Origin: Ciceribacter sichuanensis
Lineage (GTDB): Bacteria; Pseudomonadota; Alphaproteobacteria; Rhizobiales; Rhizobiaceae
Length of the DNA stretch: 64,000 nt
Reading direction: 5' to 3'
NCBI RefSeq assembly: GCF_024055605.1
Contig: NZ_JAMXLX010000001.1
Coordinates: forward strand, 620,001 to 684,000
Shown here: positions 7,282 through 15,280 of the stretch, piece after piece
How the letters are laid out: every line of letters starts with the position of its first letter
Numbering within the stretch: position 1 is the stretch's first letter
The notes under the pieces: generated by a model
What the model saw: the letters and a program-made list of their open reading frames with translations, nothing else
Database searches by the model: none
What the model was told of the DNA's origin: nothing
Made by a program: the position numbers and the translations under genes

Positions 7282-8175
7282 TCAGATCTGCGCGGTGGCG
7301 AAGATGCCGGACACCCAGTCGAGGAACGCGCGAACTCTCGCCGATGTATGTCGGTTCTGCGGATAAAGCGCCGAAAGCGGTGTCGGGGAGGGCGGGAAGT
7401 CCTTGAGCACCTCGACGAGTGTGCCGCTTTCCAGATCCGGTTCCAGACGATAGCGCGGAGCCTGTATCAGGCCGAAGCCGAGACGCGCCAGATCGGCCAT
7501 GGTGTCGGAATCATTGACGGTGACCCGGCTTGGCAGGGGCACCAGTTGCGGTGCTCCATCGACCATGAATTCGAGCGGCATCGTTTCGCCGGTGCGCGAA
7601 GACATGAATCCCACGCAGACATGTCCTTCCAGATCGCGTGGGGATGACGGCATTCCATGCCGGGCGATGTAATCAGGGCTGGCGCAGGTGATTTCCGAAA
7701 GGAAGGTGAGCCTTCGGGCGATCATGCCGCTGTCGGGGAGTTCTCCCGCCCGGATGGCGCAATCCACACCTTCGCGCACGAGATCGACCAGCCGGTCCCC
7801 CTGGCCGATATGCAGATCGAGTTCCGGGTAGCGAGCCAGAAAATCCGGCAGATGCGGCAGCAGGAATGTGCGGGTCAGCAGCGGATGGACATCGATCCGC
7901 AACAGGCCGCGCGGCCGGGCGTCGCGAAAGGCATTGTCGGCCTCCTCCACCTCGGCAAGAATTCCTACACAGCGTTCGTAATAGGCGCTGCCGTCCAGCG
8001 TTGTCGTGACATGGCGCGTCGTACGCTCCAGCAGCCGCACGCCGAGATCCGTTTCCAGCTGCTTGATCGCCTCGGTCGCCGTGGACCGTGAAAGGCCGAG
8101 ATCGGCCGCCGCCGCCGAAAAGCTACGGCGTTCCACGACGCGGACGAAGAGCTGCATGCGGTCCAGACGATCCAT
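7282..8175 (-). CDS. LysR-family transcriptional regulator
   Basis: 297 residues with the N-terminal winged helix-turn-helix (about 1-60, containing RSFSAAAADLGLSRSTATEAIKQLE-type helices) and a C-terminal periplasmic-binding-like effector domain. It belongs to the CrgA/YhjC-type subgroup in which the regulator is divergent from oxidoreductase genes. The SDR-SDR-tautomerase operon starts 104 bp away on the other strand and is its likely target. An interrupted dyad in the shared region is a candidate site. Confidence 0.9.
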   Translation of the reverse strand: MDRLDRMQLFVRVVERRSFSAAAADLGLSRSTATEAIKQLETDLGVRLLERTTRHVTTTLDGSAYYERCVGILAEVEEADNAFRDARPRGLLRIDVHPLLTRTFLLPHLPDFLARYPELDLHIGQGDRLVDLVREGVDCAIRAGELPDSGMIARRLTFLSEITCASPDYIARHGMPSSPRDLEGHVCVGFMSSRTGETMPLEFMVDGAPQLVPLPSRVTVNDSDTMADLARLGFGLIQAPRYRLEPDLESGTLVEVLKDFPPSPTPLSALYPQNRHTSARVRAFLDWVSGIFATAQI

Positions 8176-8207
8176 GCCAATTGTTCGCCACAGCCGAATT
8201 CAAATGT

Positions 8208-8224
8208 CAATTATCTGATGATTG
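8208..8224. promoter_or_regulatory. Candidate LysR-type binding dyad
   Basis: The sequence CAATTATCTGATGATTG is an imperfect 17-bp palindrome (CAAT-N-ATC with GAT-N-ATTG) between the divergent LysR and SDR genes, 32 bp from the LysR start and 55 bp from the SDR start. Confidence 0.45.
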
Positions 8225-8279
8225 TTTTTGACTGTCGACAGCGCGATTTTCCTCTCGGACGCAAACAAGGAGTGTCGTC

Positions 8280-9020
8280 ATGACAGGAAACATCAACAGG
8301 ACAGCCATCGTAACGGGTTCGTCCAAGGGCATTGGCGCGGCTATTGCCAGACGCCTTGCGGCTGACGGCTTTGCCGTCGTCGTCAATTACGCAAGCGGGG
8401 CCGAAGCCGCCGCCGCGGTGGTCAAGGAAATAGAGGGCGCCGGAGGGCGCGCTGTCGCCGTAAAGGCCGACATTGCCGCGACCGATGGCATGAAAGCGTT
8501 GTTCGATTCAGCGGAACAGGCCTTCGGCGGGGTGGACGTGCTGGTCAACAATGCCGGCATCATGCAGCTCTCCCCCATTGCGGATACGACAGATGAGGCC
8601 TTCGAACGCCAGGTTGCCATCAATCTCGGCGGTGTCTTCCGCGGTGTTCGCGAAGCGACGCAGCGACTGCGCGAGGGTGGTCGTATCGTCAACTTCTCAT
8701 CGAGCGTCGTCGGTCTCTACCAGCCGGCCTATGGTGTCTATGCCGCCACCAAGGCGGCGGTGGAGGCGATCACTCACATCCTCGCCAAGGAACTCGGGCC
8801 GAAGGGCATCACCGTCAATACCGTGGCGCCGGGACCGGTCGAAACCGAACTCTTCATGAAGGGCAAGTCGGACGATCTGCTGAAGGCGATCATCGGCATG
8901 AACCCCTTGAAGCGCCTCGGCCAGCCGGAGGATATCGCCGGCGTCGTCTCCTTCCTTGCCGGACCGGATGGCGGCTGGGTTAATGGCCAGGTCGTTCGCG
9001 CCAATGGCGGCGTGGTGTGA
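8280..9020 (+). CDS. Short-chain dehydrogenase/reductase (FabG-like)
   Basis: NAD(P)-dependent oxidoreductase of the classical SDR type, 246 residues. The cofactor motif TGSSKGIG is at 12-19, NNAG at 90-93, and the catalytic residues are S141 or S142, Y154 and K158 (YGVYAATK). The arrangement resembles 3-oxoacyl-ACP reductase-like enzymes, but the substrate is not predictable. AGGAG precedes the ATG. First gene of a three-gene operon with a second SDR 10 bp downstream and a tautomerase; LysR is divergent. Confidence 0.9.
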   Translation: MTGNINRTAIVTGSSKGIGAAIARRLAADGFAVVVNYASGAEAAAAVVKEIEGAGGRAVAVKADIAATDGMKALFDSAEQAFGGVDVLVNNAGIMQLSPIADTTDEAFERQVAINLGGVFRGVREATQRLREGGRIVNFSSSVVGLYQPAYGVYAATKAAVEAITHILAKELGPKGITVNTVAPGPVETELFMKGKSDDLLKAIIGMNPLKRLGQPEDIAGVVSFLAGPDGGWVNGQVVRANGGVV

Positions 9021-9030
9021 GGAGGCGGCC

Positions 9031-9927
9031 ATGGAAAAGACGATTCTGATCACCGGCGCCTCGAGCGGCTTCGGCGCCATGACCGCGAGGTCGCTCGCCC
9101 ACGCCGGCCATCGGGTCTACGCCTCCATGCGTGACCTCAAGGCCCACGGCGGAGCGCCGGTCGCCGAGATCGAGGCTTTGGCAAGGAGCGAGGGTTTAAA
9201 CCTCATGCCGATCGAACTCGATGTCACCTCCGCCTCTTCGGCCGAGAGCGCCGTTGCCCGCATCATCAGGGAGACGGGCCGGCTCGATGTGCTGATTCAC
9301 AACGCCGGCCATATGGGTTTCGGCCCGGCGGAGGCCTTCTCGCCGGAGCAGCTTGTCCAGCTCTATGACGTCAATGTCGTCGGTGCGCATCGCCTGAACC
9401 GGGCGGCCCTGCCGTTCATGCGCAAGTCGGGCGGAGGCCTTATCGTCTGGATCGGCTCAAGCAGCACCCGCGGCGGCACGCCGCCCTTCCTTGCCCCGTA
9501 TTTCGCGGCCAAGGCGGCCATGGATGCGCTTGCCCAAAGCTATGCGCTGGAACTTGCTCGTTTCGACATCGAGACCACGATCCTCGTGCCGGGTGCCTTT
9601 ACCAAGGGCACGCAGCATTTCGCCCACGCCATGCAGCCTGCCGATGCCGAGCGTTCGGCCGTCTATTGGCAAGGTCCCTACGCCGGCGCCGATGAGGCGG
9701 CTTTGCAGGGTCTTGCCAGCCTCGAGCCGGCGGAGGCGGACCCGTCCGCCGTGGCGCGGGCCGTGGCCGATGTCGTCGCCATGCCGCATGGGAAACGTCC
9801 CTTCCGCGTCCACGTGGACCCGTCCGAAGATGGCGCGGAAATCGTCAACGGCGTCGCCGATCGCGTCCGCGCGCAGCTTCTCGAGCGTATTGGCCTCAAG
9901 GACCTGCTTCATCCCACACGAGCCTGA
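9031..9927 (+). CDS. Short-chain dehydrogenase/reductase
   Basis: Second SDR of the operon, 298 residues, longer than the first. TGASSGFG at 8-15 binds the cofactor, HNAG at 90-93 replaces NNAG, and Y157/K161 with serines at 143-145 form the catalytic set. The start at 9031 follows GGAGG by a few bases. It is only distantly similar to the upstream SDR, so the pair is not a recent duplication. Likely acts in the same, unidentified, pathway as its neighbours. Confidence 0.88.
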   Translation: MEKTILITGASSGFGAMTARSLAHAGHRVYASMRDLKAHGGAPVAEIEALARSEGLNLMPIELDVTSASSAESAVARIIRETGRLDVLIHNAGHMGFGPAEAFSPEQLVQLYDVNVVGAHRLNRAALPFMRKSGGGLIVWIGSSSTRGGTPPFLAPYFAAKAAMDALAQSYALELARFDIETTILVPGAFTKGTQHFAHAMQPADAERSAVYWQGPYAGADEAALQGLASLEPAEADPSAVARAVADVVAMPHGKRPFRVHVDPSEDGAEIVNGVADRVRAQLLERIGLKDLLHPTRA

Positions 9928-9939
9928 AAGGAAAAGATC

Positions 9940-10152
9940 ATGCCGTTCGTGAACATCAAGACGCCTGCGGGCGCCCTGTCCAGACCGCAGAAAGAGGAAA
10001 TCGTTCACCGCACGACGAACATGCTGGTGGAATATTTCAGCGAGGCCGCGCGGCCCCATACCATGGTGCTGATCGAGGAGGTGCCGGATGGCGGCTACGG
10101 CCGCGCCGACGAAATCTTCGTCATTCCGGAAGCCTATCGGGCAAAGAGCTGA
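9940..10152 (+). CDS. 4-oxalocrotonate tautomerase family protein
   Basis: 70-residue tautomerase. After removal of the initiator Met, Pro1 (from MPFVNIK) is the catalytic base of the family; the beta-alpha-beta pattern and the C-terminal half with GGYGRADEIFV are typical. It starts 12 bp after the second SDR, with GAAAGGA upstream, and closes the operon. The combination of two oxidoreductases and a tautomerase suggests turnover of a small carbonyl compound or an aromatic breakdown product, which is inference. Confidence 0.85.
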   Translation: MPFVNIKTPAGALSRPQKEEIVHRTTNMLVEYFSEAARPHTMVLIEEVPDGGYGRADEIFVIPEAYRAKS

Positions 10153-10160
10153 TGAGTGTC

Positions 10161-10186
10161 CGCCCGCTGGTCGAGGCCAGCGGGCG
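10161..10186 (+). terminator. Strong hairpin after the tautomerase gene
   Basis: Perfect 10-bp stem CGCCCGCTGG / CCAGCGGGCG with a six-base loop, nine bases past the stop. No T-run follows, so it may act as an mRNA 3' stabiliser or a weak terminator. Confidence 0.5.
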
Positions 10187-10261
10187 CGCAGTGTCCTGTC
10201 TACGGCTCCTTATTTCGGAGCGGCGAGCCGGAGGCTCAGCCGCTCCGCCCCACCCCTGGGT

Positions 10262-10597
10262 TCAAAGCCGCGTCCAGGTCTGCGACTTGCAGAGGACTGC
10301 CAGAACGCAGCCCTTCATTTTCAGCGAATCGCCGGAAACAGTGCCCGAGCCGGAATAGGTCTTGTCGGCCTCCGGATCGGTGATCTCGCCCTTGTAGGAG
10401 CCGCCGGTGCCGGCCATCTTGCCGATCTGCTTGCCGGCGTGTTTGCCCGATTTCAGCGTGACGCAGTAGCTGCCGCCGCAGGGAGCGATTTCCGCGGTTG
10501 CGCCGCTGGCGGTTTTCCAGTTGCCCTCGATAGGCTCTGCTGCCTGGGCCGTGACGGCCCCAAGGGCCAATGCTGCTGCGATGATGATGGAACGCAT
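10262..10597 (-). CDS. Exported DUF2147 domain protein
   Basis: Periplasmic protein of 111 residues. Residues 1-19 are a signal peptide (cleavage expected after AQA), followed by the lipocalin-like DUF2147 domain beginning at the conserved GNWKT and containing paired cysteines (CGGSYC, and GCVLAVLC near the C-terminus) that may form disulfides. Function of the family is unknown; members are linked to envelope and fatty-acid contexts. GGGAGGA precedes the ATG at 10597; a start at 10621 is less likely. Its promoter region contains a TTACG-N4-CGTAA dyad (10710-10723). Confidence 0.8.
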   Translation of the reverse strand: MRSIIIAAALALGAVTAQAAEPIEGNWKTASGATAEIAPCGGSYCVTLKSGKHAGKQIGKMAGTGGSYKGEITDPEADKTYSGSGTVSGDSLKMKGCVLAVLCKSQTWTRL

Positions 10598-11125
10598 GTT
10601 GATGTCTTCCTCCCGAAACAAGCGTGAACATTGACGGGACCCTTTGCCTTCCTCTCCGGCCGGACAGTCTTGTCCCCCAGGCAGGTCCGATCAACAAAGG
10701 GAAATTATCTTACGCGGACGTAAAGGTAAATAGTGCTTCTGCGCCGCGAAGGCCAGTGGCGCACGCCTCTTTTGGTGTGTCCGAGAAAAGGCGGACGATT
10801 TTCATGGTTAGCTTTCGGTTTAAAGACGAGCGTGAATCCTTCGTAAATTTTACGCGAAAATCCTTAAAATGCAGGCGAAGTGATGTTTAACAAAAAACCA
10901 AGTTTACCAAGCGTTTGTACTTTGTTTTCAGCAAATTAAGCATGCATTTTAAGCGCATGTTGAAAGGCTTTTGGCATATTGGGCTCATCAAACGAGCAGG
11001 GAATAACCCGCCGGCCGGAAGGATCTTAACAAAGCCGCGAATGAGACGGCAGGGATCCGGAAGGGGCTCCAAAAGGGGCAAAACAGGGACAGTACAAACC
11101 GTTAGGCTAGACAGGGACAAAAACG
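10598..11125. other. Gene-free region with divergent promoters
   Basis: About 530 bp that I cannot assign to a gene. It holds a TTACG-CGGA-CGTAA dyad (10710-10723) overlapping a GATAAT -10-like box on the minus strand, so it may control the DUF2147 gene. The part from 10850 to 11000 is AT-rich compared with its surroundings and probably carries the promoter of the Sel1-like gene. Short open frames here lack ribosome binding sites. Confidence 0.5.
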
Positions 11126-11392
11126 ATGGCACGCTTTGAAATGCACAATTCCGGAATGGCCACGATGGGTGGCGAAACTCGCGCCGATGTCTTCTGCGAC
11201 ATGGGTCTGATGTATGCAACCGGCCGCGGTTGCTCCATCGATCTCGTCTCGGCGCACAAGTGGCTGAACATCGCCGCCATCAAGGGCTGCGAACGCGCCG
11301 CTGAACTGCGCGCCGATCTGGCCCAGACGATGAGCAAGCCCCAGCTGGCGGAAGCCCTTCGCGCCGCCCGCGAATGGATGACGATGCACTGA
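11126..11392 (+). CDS. Small Sel1-like repeat protein
   Basis: 88-residue cytosolic protein. The central segment (about 20-65, DMGLMYATGRGCSIDLVSAHKW) fits one Sel1/TPR-like helix pair, with the YATGRG and DLVSAHKWLNIAA signature; such single-repeat proteins are conserved in Rhizobiaceae but their role is unknown. It starts after GACAGGGACAAAAACG and is followed by a strong terminator, so it is monocistronic. Possibly a protein-protein interaction module. Confidence 0.75.
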   Translation: MARFEMHNSGMATMGGETRADVFCDMGLMYATGRGCSIDLVSAHKWLNIAAIKGCERAAELRADLAQTMSKPQLAEALRAAREWMTMH

Positions 11393-11501
11393 TAAATTTA
11401 AATACCAGAGCCGGTGCAATGCCGGCCGGGGGCAACAAGAAAAACCCTGGGAGAGGGGAAAGTGGCGGGGGTCTTTTGGACGGGGCCGATGCCAACACAT
11501 G

Positions 11502-11546
11502 AGAACCGCGACCGGCAGGGAACAAGGCCGGCGCGGTTCTTTTTAT
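11502..11546 (+). terminator. Rho-independent terminator after the Sel1-like gene
   Basis: AGAACCGCG-A-CCGGC pairs with GCCGG-C-GCGGTTCT (11502-11540) and runs into TTTTTATT. It lies between convergent genes and may also stop the aminotransferase transcript. Confidence 0.75.
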
Positions 11547-11564
11547 TGTGCTGACTGCAGAATT

Positions 11565-12674
11565 TCAGAGGGAAGCGAGCACCTTCGGCAATGCTTCCTC
11601 GAAAAGATCAAGCGCCTCCGGCAGACCGGTCGATACGCGGATGCAGCGATTGAGCGGTGCTACACCCGGCATGCGGATGAAAACGCCGTGCTGCATCAAT
11701 CCATCGACGATCGAGCGCGCATAGGTTCCGTCGCGTCCGCAATCGATGGCGACGAAGTTCGTGGCCGAGGGCAGGGGCTTGAGGCCGTTTGCGACCGCGA
11801 TGGCCGCGATCCGCTCCCGCGCGGCGCCGATCCTCCCGACGACTTCCTTCAGATAGGCCTGGTCCGCAAGCGCAGCCAGTGCGGCCTCCGTGGAAAGCCG
11901 GGGCATGCCGAAATGGTTGCGGATCTTGTCGAAAGCGACGATCGTTTCCGGCGTACCGAAGGCATAGCCGACACGGGCACCGGCAAGGCCATAAGCCTTG
12001 GAGAAGGTGCGTGTGCGGATCACGTTGGGCAGGTCTATCAGCGCGTCGGAAGCCGGCGTGGAACCAGCCGGACCGCATTCGCTATAGGCTTCGTCAAGAA
12101 CGAGAAGTGTGGTCTCGGGCAGGGCGCGCGCAAAGGCGATGACGTTTTCGGCGTCCCACCAGCTTCCCATCGGATTGTCGGGATTGGCGAAATAGACAAG
12201 TGGTGCGTTTTCTCGCTTCACTGCGGCCAGTAGACCGTCCATATCCTCCAGGTCTCCGGTGTAGGGCACCGTGACCAGCCTGCCGCCGAAGCCGCTGACA
12301 TGGAAATTGAAGGTCGGATAGCCGCCGAACGAGGTGACGACCGGCATGCCCGGTTCGATCACGAGGCGAACGATAAGGCCGAGCAGGTCGTCCACACCCT
12401 CACCGACCGCGATATTGGCTGGCGAAAGACCGTGATGGGCGGCAAGTGCCGCCTTGAGAGCGAAGTTTTCCGGATCGTTGTATTGCCAGATGTCTCCGGC
12501 CTTTTCACGGATGGCGGCAAGGACGGAGGGAGCCGGACCGAAGCCGCTTTCGTTGGCGCCGATACGGGCCTTGACTGCGAGGCCGCGGCCTCGCTCGATG
12601 GCCTCGGGGCCGACAAAGGGAACGGTTGCGGGAAGGGCATCGACAAGCGACGTGAAGCGCGAAAAACCTGGCAT
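11565..12674 (-). CDS. PLP-dependent aminotransferase, class I/II (HisC-like)
   Basis: Fold-type I aminotransferase of 369 residues, closest in layout to histidinol-phosphate aminotransferase. Visible landmarks: GANESGFGP (39-47), NPDNPMG (164-170), DEAY (194-197) and the Schiff-base lysine K226 in TFSKAYGL with R234 following. It stands alone, not in a his operon, so the substrate may be another amino acid. I start at the ATG at 12674, where the family N-terminus begins; the open frame extends 72 bases further but without homology features. Confidence 0.85.
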   Translation of the reverse strand: MPGFSRFTSLVDALPATVPFVGPEAIERGRGLAVKARIGANESGFGPAPSVLAAIREKAGDIWQYNDPENFALKAALAAHHGLSPANIAVGEGVDDLLGLIVRLVIEPGMPVVTSFGGYPTFNFHVSGFGGRLVTVPYTGDLEDMDGLLAAVKRENAPLVYFANPDNPMGSWWDAENVIAFARALPETTLLVLDEAYSECGPAGSTPASDALIDLPNVIRTRTFSKAYGLAGARVGYAFGTPETIVAFDKIRNHFGMPRLSTEAALAALADQAYLKEVVGRIGAARERIAAIAVANGLKPLPSATNFVAIDCGRDGTYARSIVDGLMQHGVFIRMPGVAPLNRCIRVSTGLPEALDLFEEALPKVLASL

Positions 12675-12795
12675 TCTGAATGGCTGTCCTGGGCAGTCTT
12701 GAAAGTCGGCCCAACATAAGACCTTGCGCTGAAGGCGCAAGGGCAAGCTCTTCGCTATCTGGTGATGAGGAGAGGGAAATTGGCGCCGCAGATGA

Positions 12796-13194
12796 TCAAC
12801 GACGCTTCGGCTTTTCGATCTTTTCGCCCATCATGAAGTCGGCACGGACGATGGTATGCAGCAGCGGCTCGGGAATGATCGCGATGAACTTCACGCCGAC
12901 ACGACTACCATTGCGGTAGACCTCGGCACAGCCGATACGGTCGGCAAGACCGAGGACCTGCAGGTAATAATGAGAGGAAAGGCCGATCGTGGTGGTGATC
13001 TCGAGGGCTGCACCGCCCTGCGAGATATCGACGACCTCGCAGCTGCGCATCGTGATGCCGCTGAGGCCCGGACTGACGGCCATGATACGGGCCGGCCGGC
13101 GCACATAGAAGCGCTCCCACTTGCGCTCGTACATTTCCGACCTGACCGACGCCAGATGCGTCGCACCCAGCATCTGCCCCTGTGCATTCTCCAT
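12796..13194 (-). CDS. PilZ domain protein with intact c-di-GMP motifs
   Basis: 132-residue single-domain PilZ protein, a probable cytosolic c-di-GMP receptor. Both ligand motifs are present: RFYVR (RxxxR, 28-32) and DISQGG (DxSxxG, 56-61). The remainder matches the beta-barrel end (SRVGVKFI). It could control motility, exopolysaccharide or attachment. A degenerate paralogue lies 750 bp away beyond the host-attachment gene. Monocistronic on the minus strand; upstream AGGAGCAG serves as ribosome binding site. Confidence 0.88.
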   Translation of the reverse strand: MENAQGQMLGATHLASVRSEMYERKWERFYVRRPARIMAVSPGLSGITMRSCEVVDISQGGAALEITTTIGLSSHYYLQVLGLADRIGCAEVYRNGSRVGVKFIAIIPEPLLHTIVRADFMMGEKIEKPKRR

Positions 13195-13436
13195 CTGCTC
13201 CTGCCTCCTCGGTAACGGCTATGAAAAGGAGTGTCGGCGAAAACAATTGTGGCCATGTCAAAACGATGGTTACAGTTTTACCGATCATGTGGTTTTGCCC
13301 TGATTTTTCGCAGGAATCTCCGTCTCGCATGCCATTTTTTGACCTAGCTCATGAAATTCGCCGCGCCGGTACTATACTTTAGGGAGTGTCCGTCATGCAG
13401 GCGGACGAGCGGTACGCCGCAGAAACGGAGGAAGTC

Positions 13437-13883
13437 ATGGAACGCATCATGATCGCGTCGAAGTCCTGGGTCGTTGTCTGTGATGGCGCGAAAGCGCTGT
13501 TCCTGCAAAACGCCGGCGACTCCCGGGTGCTGAACCTCAAGGTCATGGAAACGCTGACGCAACCCGACGAGCCCAGCCGGGAGCAGGGGACCGGCCGTCC
13601 TGGCCGGGTATACCAGTCGGTGGGTGAGGCCCGCAGTTCCATGGAGGAGACCGATTGGCACGAGCAGGCGGAAGCCGGGTTCCTGAAAGAGGTTGCGGAA
13701 AAACTCGGCCACATGGCCCGAAGCGGCGAGATCGAGAATGTTGTGCTGGTGGCACCGCCGAGGGCACTTGGAATTCTTCGCGCGCAGTTGGGTGAGGAGG
13801 CTGCGGGAGTTGTCCGCGGTGAGGTGGCTAAAGACTATGTGAAGATGCCTGTACCCGATATCGAGAAGCATCTCGCTGCATAG
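13437..13883 (+). CDS. Host attachment family protein
   Basis: 148-residue cytosolic protein of the Host_attach family (COG5622), first tied to plant attachment in Agrobacterium. It opens with the typical SWVVVCDGAKALFLQN strand-helix and ends with the PDIEKHL tail; the fold resembles release-factor/RNase-like baeRF domains, so a role in RNA or ribosome biology is also possible. The start at 13437 is set by GGAGGA six bases upstream. It lies between two PilZ genes of opposite orientation. Confidence 0.85.
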   Translation: MERIMIASKSWVVVCDGAKALFLQNAGDSRVLNLKVMETLTQPDEPSREQGTGRPGRVYQSVGEARSSMEETDWHEQAEAGFLKEVAEKLGHMARSGEIENVVLVAPPRALGILRAQLGEEAAGVVRGEVAKDYVKMPVPDIEKHLAA

Positions 13884-13910
13884 GCGCTTTTGAGAGATCA
13901 GTTCGAGACG

Positions 13911-13930
13911 CCGGCCGCGATTGCGGCCGG
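13911..13930. terminator. Symmetric hairpin between convergent genes
   Basis: Perfect 8-bp stem CCGGCCGC / GCGGCCGG with GATT loop between the stops of the host-attachment gene and the second PilZ gene; no T-run, probably a bidirectional stop or mRNA end. Confidence 0.55.
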
Positions 13931-13941
13931 GAGGTTAATTG

Positions 13942-14295
13942 TTACTGGCCGAGTTCGAAGGACAGGCGGACGACGTGGTGCAGGAATTCCGCGTTTATCA
14001 GCATGTTGAATCCGACAGTCACCTTCTCTGCCTCGCGGCGGATCAGCGTGCAGCCGATCTCGTCGTGGATGCCGAGGATTTCAAGGAAGAAATGATCGGG
14101 CAGCGCCACATGCGGGCTCACCTCGACCTCTGCGCCATAGAGGGAAATGTTGCGGATCAGGCACCGCAGCTTGGTCTTCGTGCTCAGATGGCGGCCGACG
14201 AAGATGATCTTGCCCGGCCGGTCGATCGTGAACTTCTCGTAAACACGGTCCGGCGGTATGTTTTGCTTGGCGTCCGGTATGGCCTGCAAGGGCAT
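13942..14295 (-). CDS. PilZ-like protein with degenerate ligand motif
   Basis: 117-residue paralogue of the other PilZ protein: EKFTIDRPGKI aligns with ERFYVRRPARI, and NISLYG (49-54) with DISQGG. The RxxxR motif is replaced by K21-x3-D25, so direct c-di-GMP binding is doubtful, whereas the Nx(S)xxG turn is kept. Such degenerate PilZ proteins usually act as protein-interaction modules or heteromeric partners. The start at 14295 follows GGGAGGG; longer open frames upstream are not supported. Confidence 0.8.
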   Translation of the reverse strand: MPLQAIPDAKQNIPPDRVYEKFTIDRPGKIIFVGRHLSTKTKLRCLIRNISLYGAEVEVSPHVALPDHFFLEILGIHDEIGCTLIRREAEKVTVGFNMLINAEFLHHVVRLSFELGQ

Positions 14296-14614
14296 GATTA
14301 CCCTCCCTCGATTATCTTTTGGTCTCAATATAAGGCAACTTCCCTTATGCTTTCTCAACGCTAAGCATAAAATCCTAGGATTGTGCGCCGTTCCGCCGCG
14401 GTCCGGGTTTCGGGCCTCATCTGCCGTCGAAGATCTTGACAGCGGCGGCGCGGCTTTCCATATCTGCGCTCGGTTGGAGGCGCCGGCCGCCCGCGGGCAA
14501 CAGCCCTTGGTGAAGTCCTCCTGACACATGGAAGAACCCTCGTCTGCGCATGCATGGGAGGGGCAATGCGGGTCCCCTTCGATATTTGCATGCGGTGAAA
14601 AGAGAGAGGTTGCC
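14296..14614. other. Intergenic region, no gene supported
   Basis: 319 bp between divergent genes. It contains a plausible TTGACA element (around 14437) facing the glyoxalase-like gene. Open frames on the minus strand exist but show neither homology nor a convincing ribosome binding site. Confidence 0.5.
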
Positions 14615-15058
14615 ATGTCCATGGCCCAATTGACGATTGATGAACTGAAGTCCCAGGCCAGGCGATTGCGCGACGCCATGGCCGGCAACGGCGCGCCCGT
14701 CAGCCATAGCGCTGCGCTGGAACTGGTGGCGAAAAGCCACGGCGTGCGCGACTGGAACACGCTTTCGGCCATGGCGGCCCGCAGTGATAATGCCGAAGTC
14801 GCACCGGTTGCCGTGGGGGCACAGGTGAGCGGTGAATATCTCGGCCAGCGTTTCACCGGTCGCGTCCTCGCTTTGTCGCGCCTCTCGCAGAGCAGCTATT
14901 ACGCAATTACGCTGCATTTCGACGAGCCGGTGGATGTCGTGACGTTCGATAGCTTTTCGGCATTCCGCAGCCGGGTGAACGCCACCATCGACAGCAGGGG
15001 CGTTTCCCCACGCCATACATCGAACGGGCGTCCTCACCTAGTGCTCCATCTGCAATAA
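14615..15058 (+). CDS. Glyoxalase_8-type small-domain protein
   Basis: 147 residues. The first 50 or so (LTIDELKSQARRLRDAM... SHSAALELVAKSHGVRDWNTL) match the helical domain annotated as glyoxalase superfamily (Glyoxalase_8), which carries the conserved HS-ALE-VA-GxRDWN pattern. The C-terminal half (about 70-147) is a separate beta-rich part with no name I can give. It does not contain glyoxalase metal ligands, so enzymatic activity should not be assumed. AGAGAGAGG precedes the ATG. Confidence 0.65.
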   Translation: MSMAQLTIDELKSQARRLRDAMAGNGAPVSHSAALELVAKSHGVRDWNTLSAMAARSDNAEVAPVAVGAQVSGEYLGQRFTGRVLALSRLSQSSYYAITLHFDEPVDVVTFDSFSAFRSRVNATIDSRGVSPRHTSNGRPHLVLHLQ

Positions 15059-15065
15059 TAAGGAG

Positions 15066-15102
15066 ATACCCCGATCCCTTCTGTTTGCGGGCATCGGGGT
15101 AT
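15066..15102 (+). terminator. Hairpin after the Glyoxalase_8-type gene
   Basis: Perfect 10-bp stem ATACCCCGAT / ATCGGGGTAT around a 17-base loop, seven bases past the stop codon. It lacks a T-run; likely transcript end. Confidence 0.5.
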
Positions 15103-15280
15103 TCTCGCCGCAAGCCGGACTCCTTGACGGGCCGGTGCCGCCGCGCTACCCCTTTTGCCATCCTTCCGCGCAGGCCCCGGCGGCCATGGGCGCGATCTTC
15201 CAGACACGTATGTCGCGCGGAGCCGGACAACGGTTTTGCGGTTACGGCATGCGAAGAAACCAAGGTATCGGGAGACTGAC

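Noticed and set aside
10624..10890. An 88-codon open frame in the gap before the Sel1-like gene
   Set aside because: No ribosome binding site, no domain features, and it overlaps promoter-like sequence.
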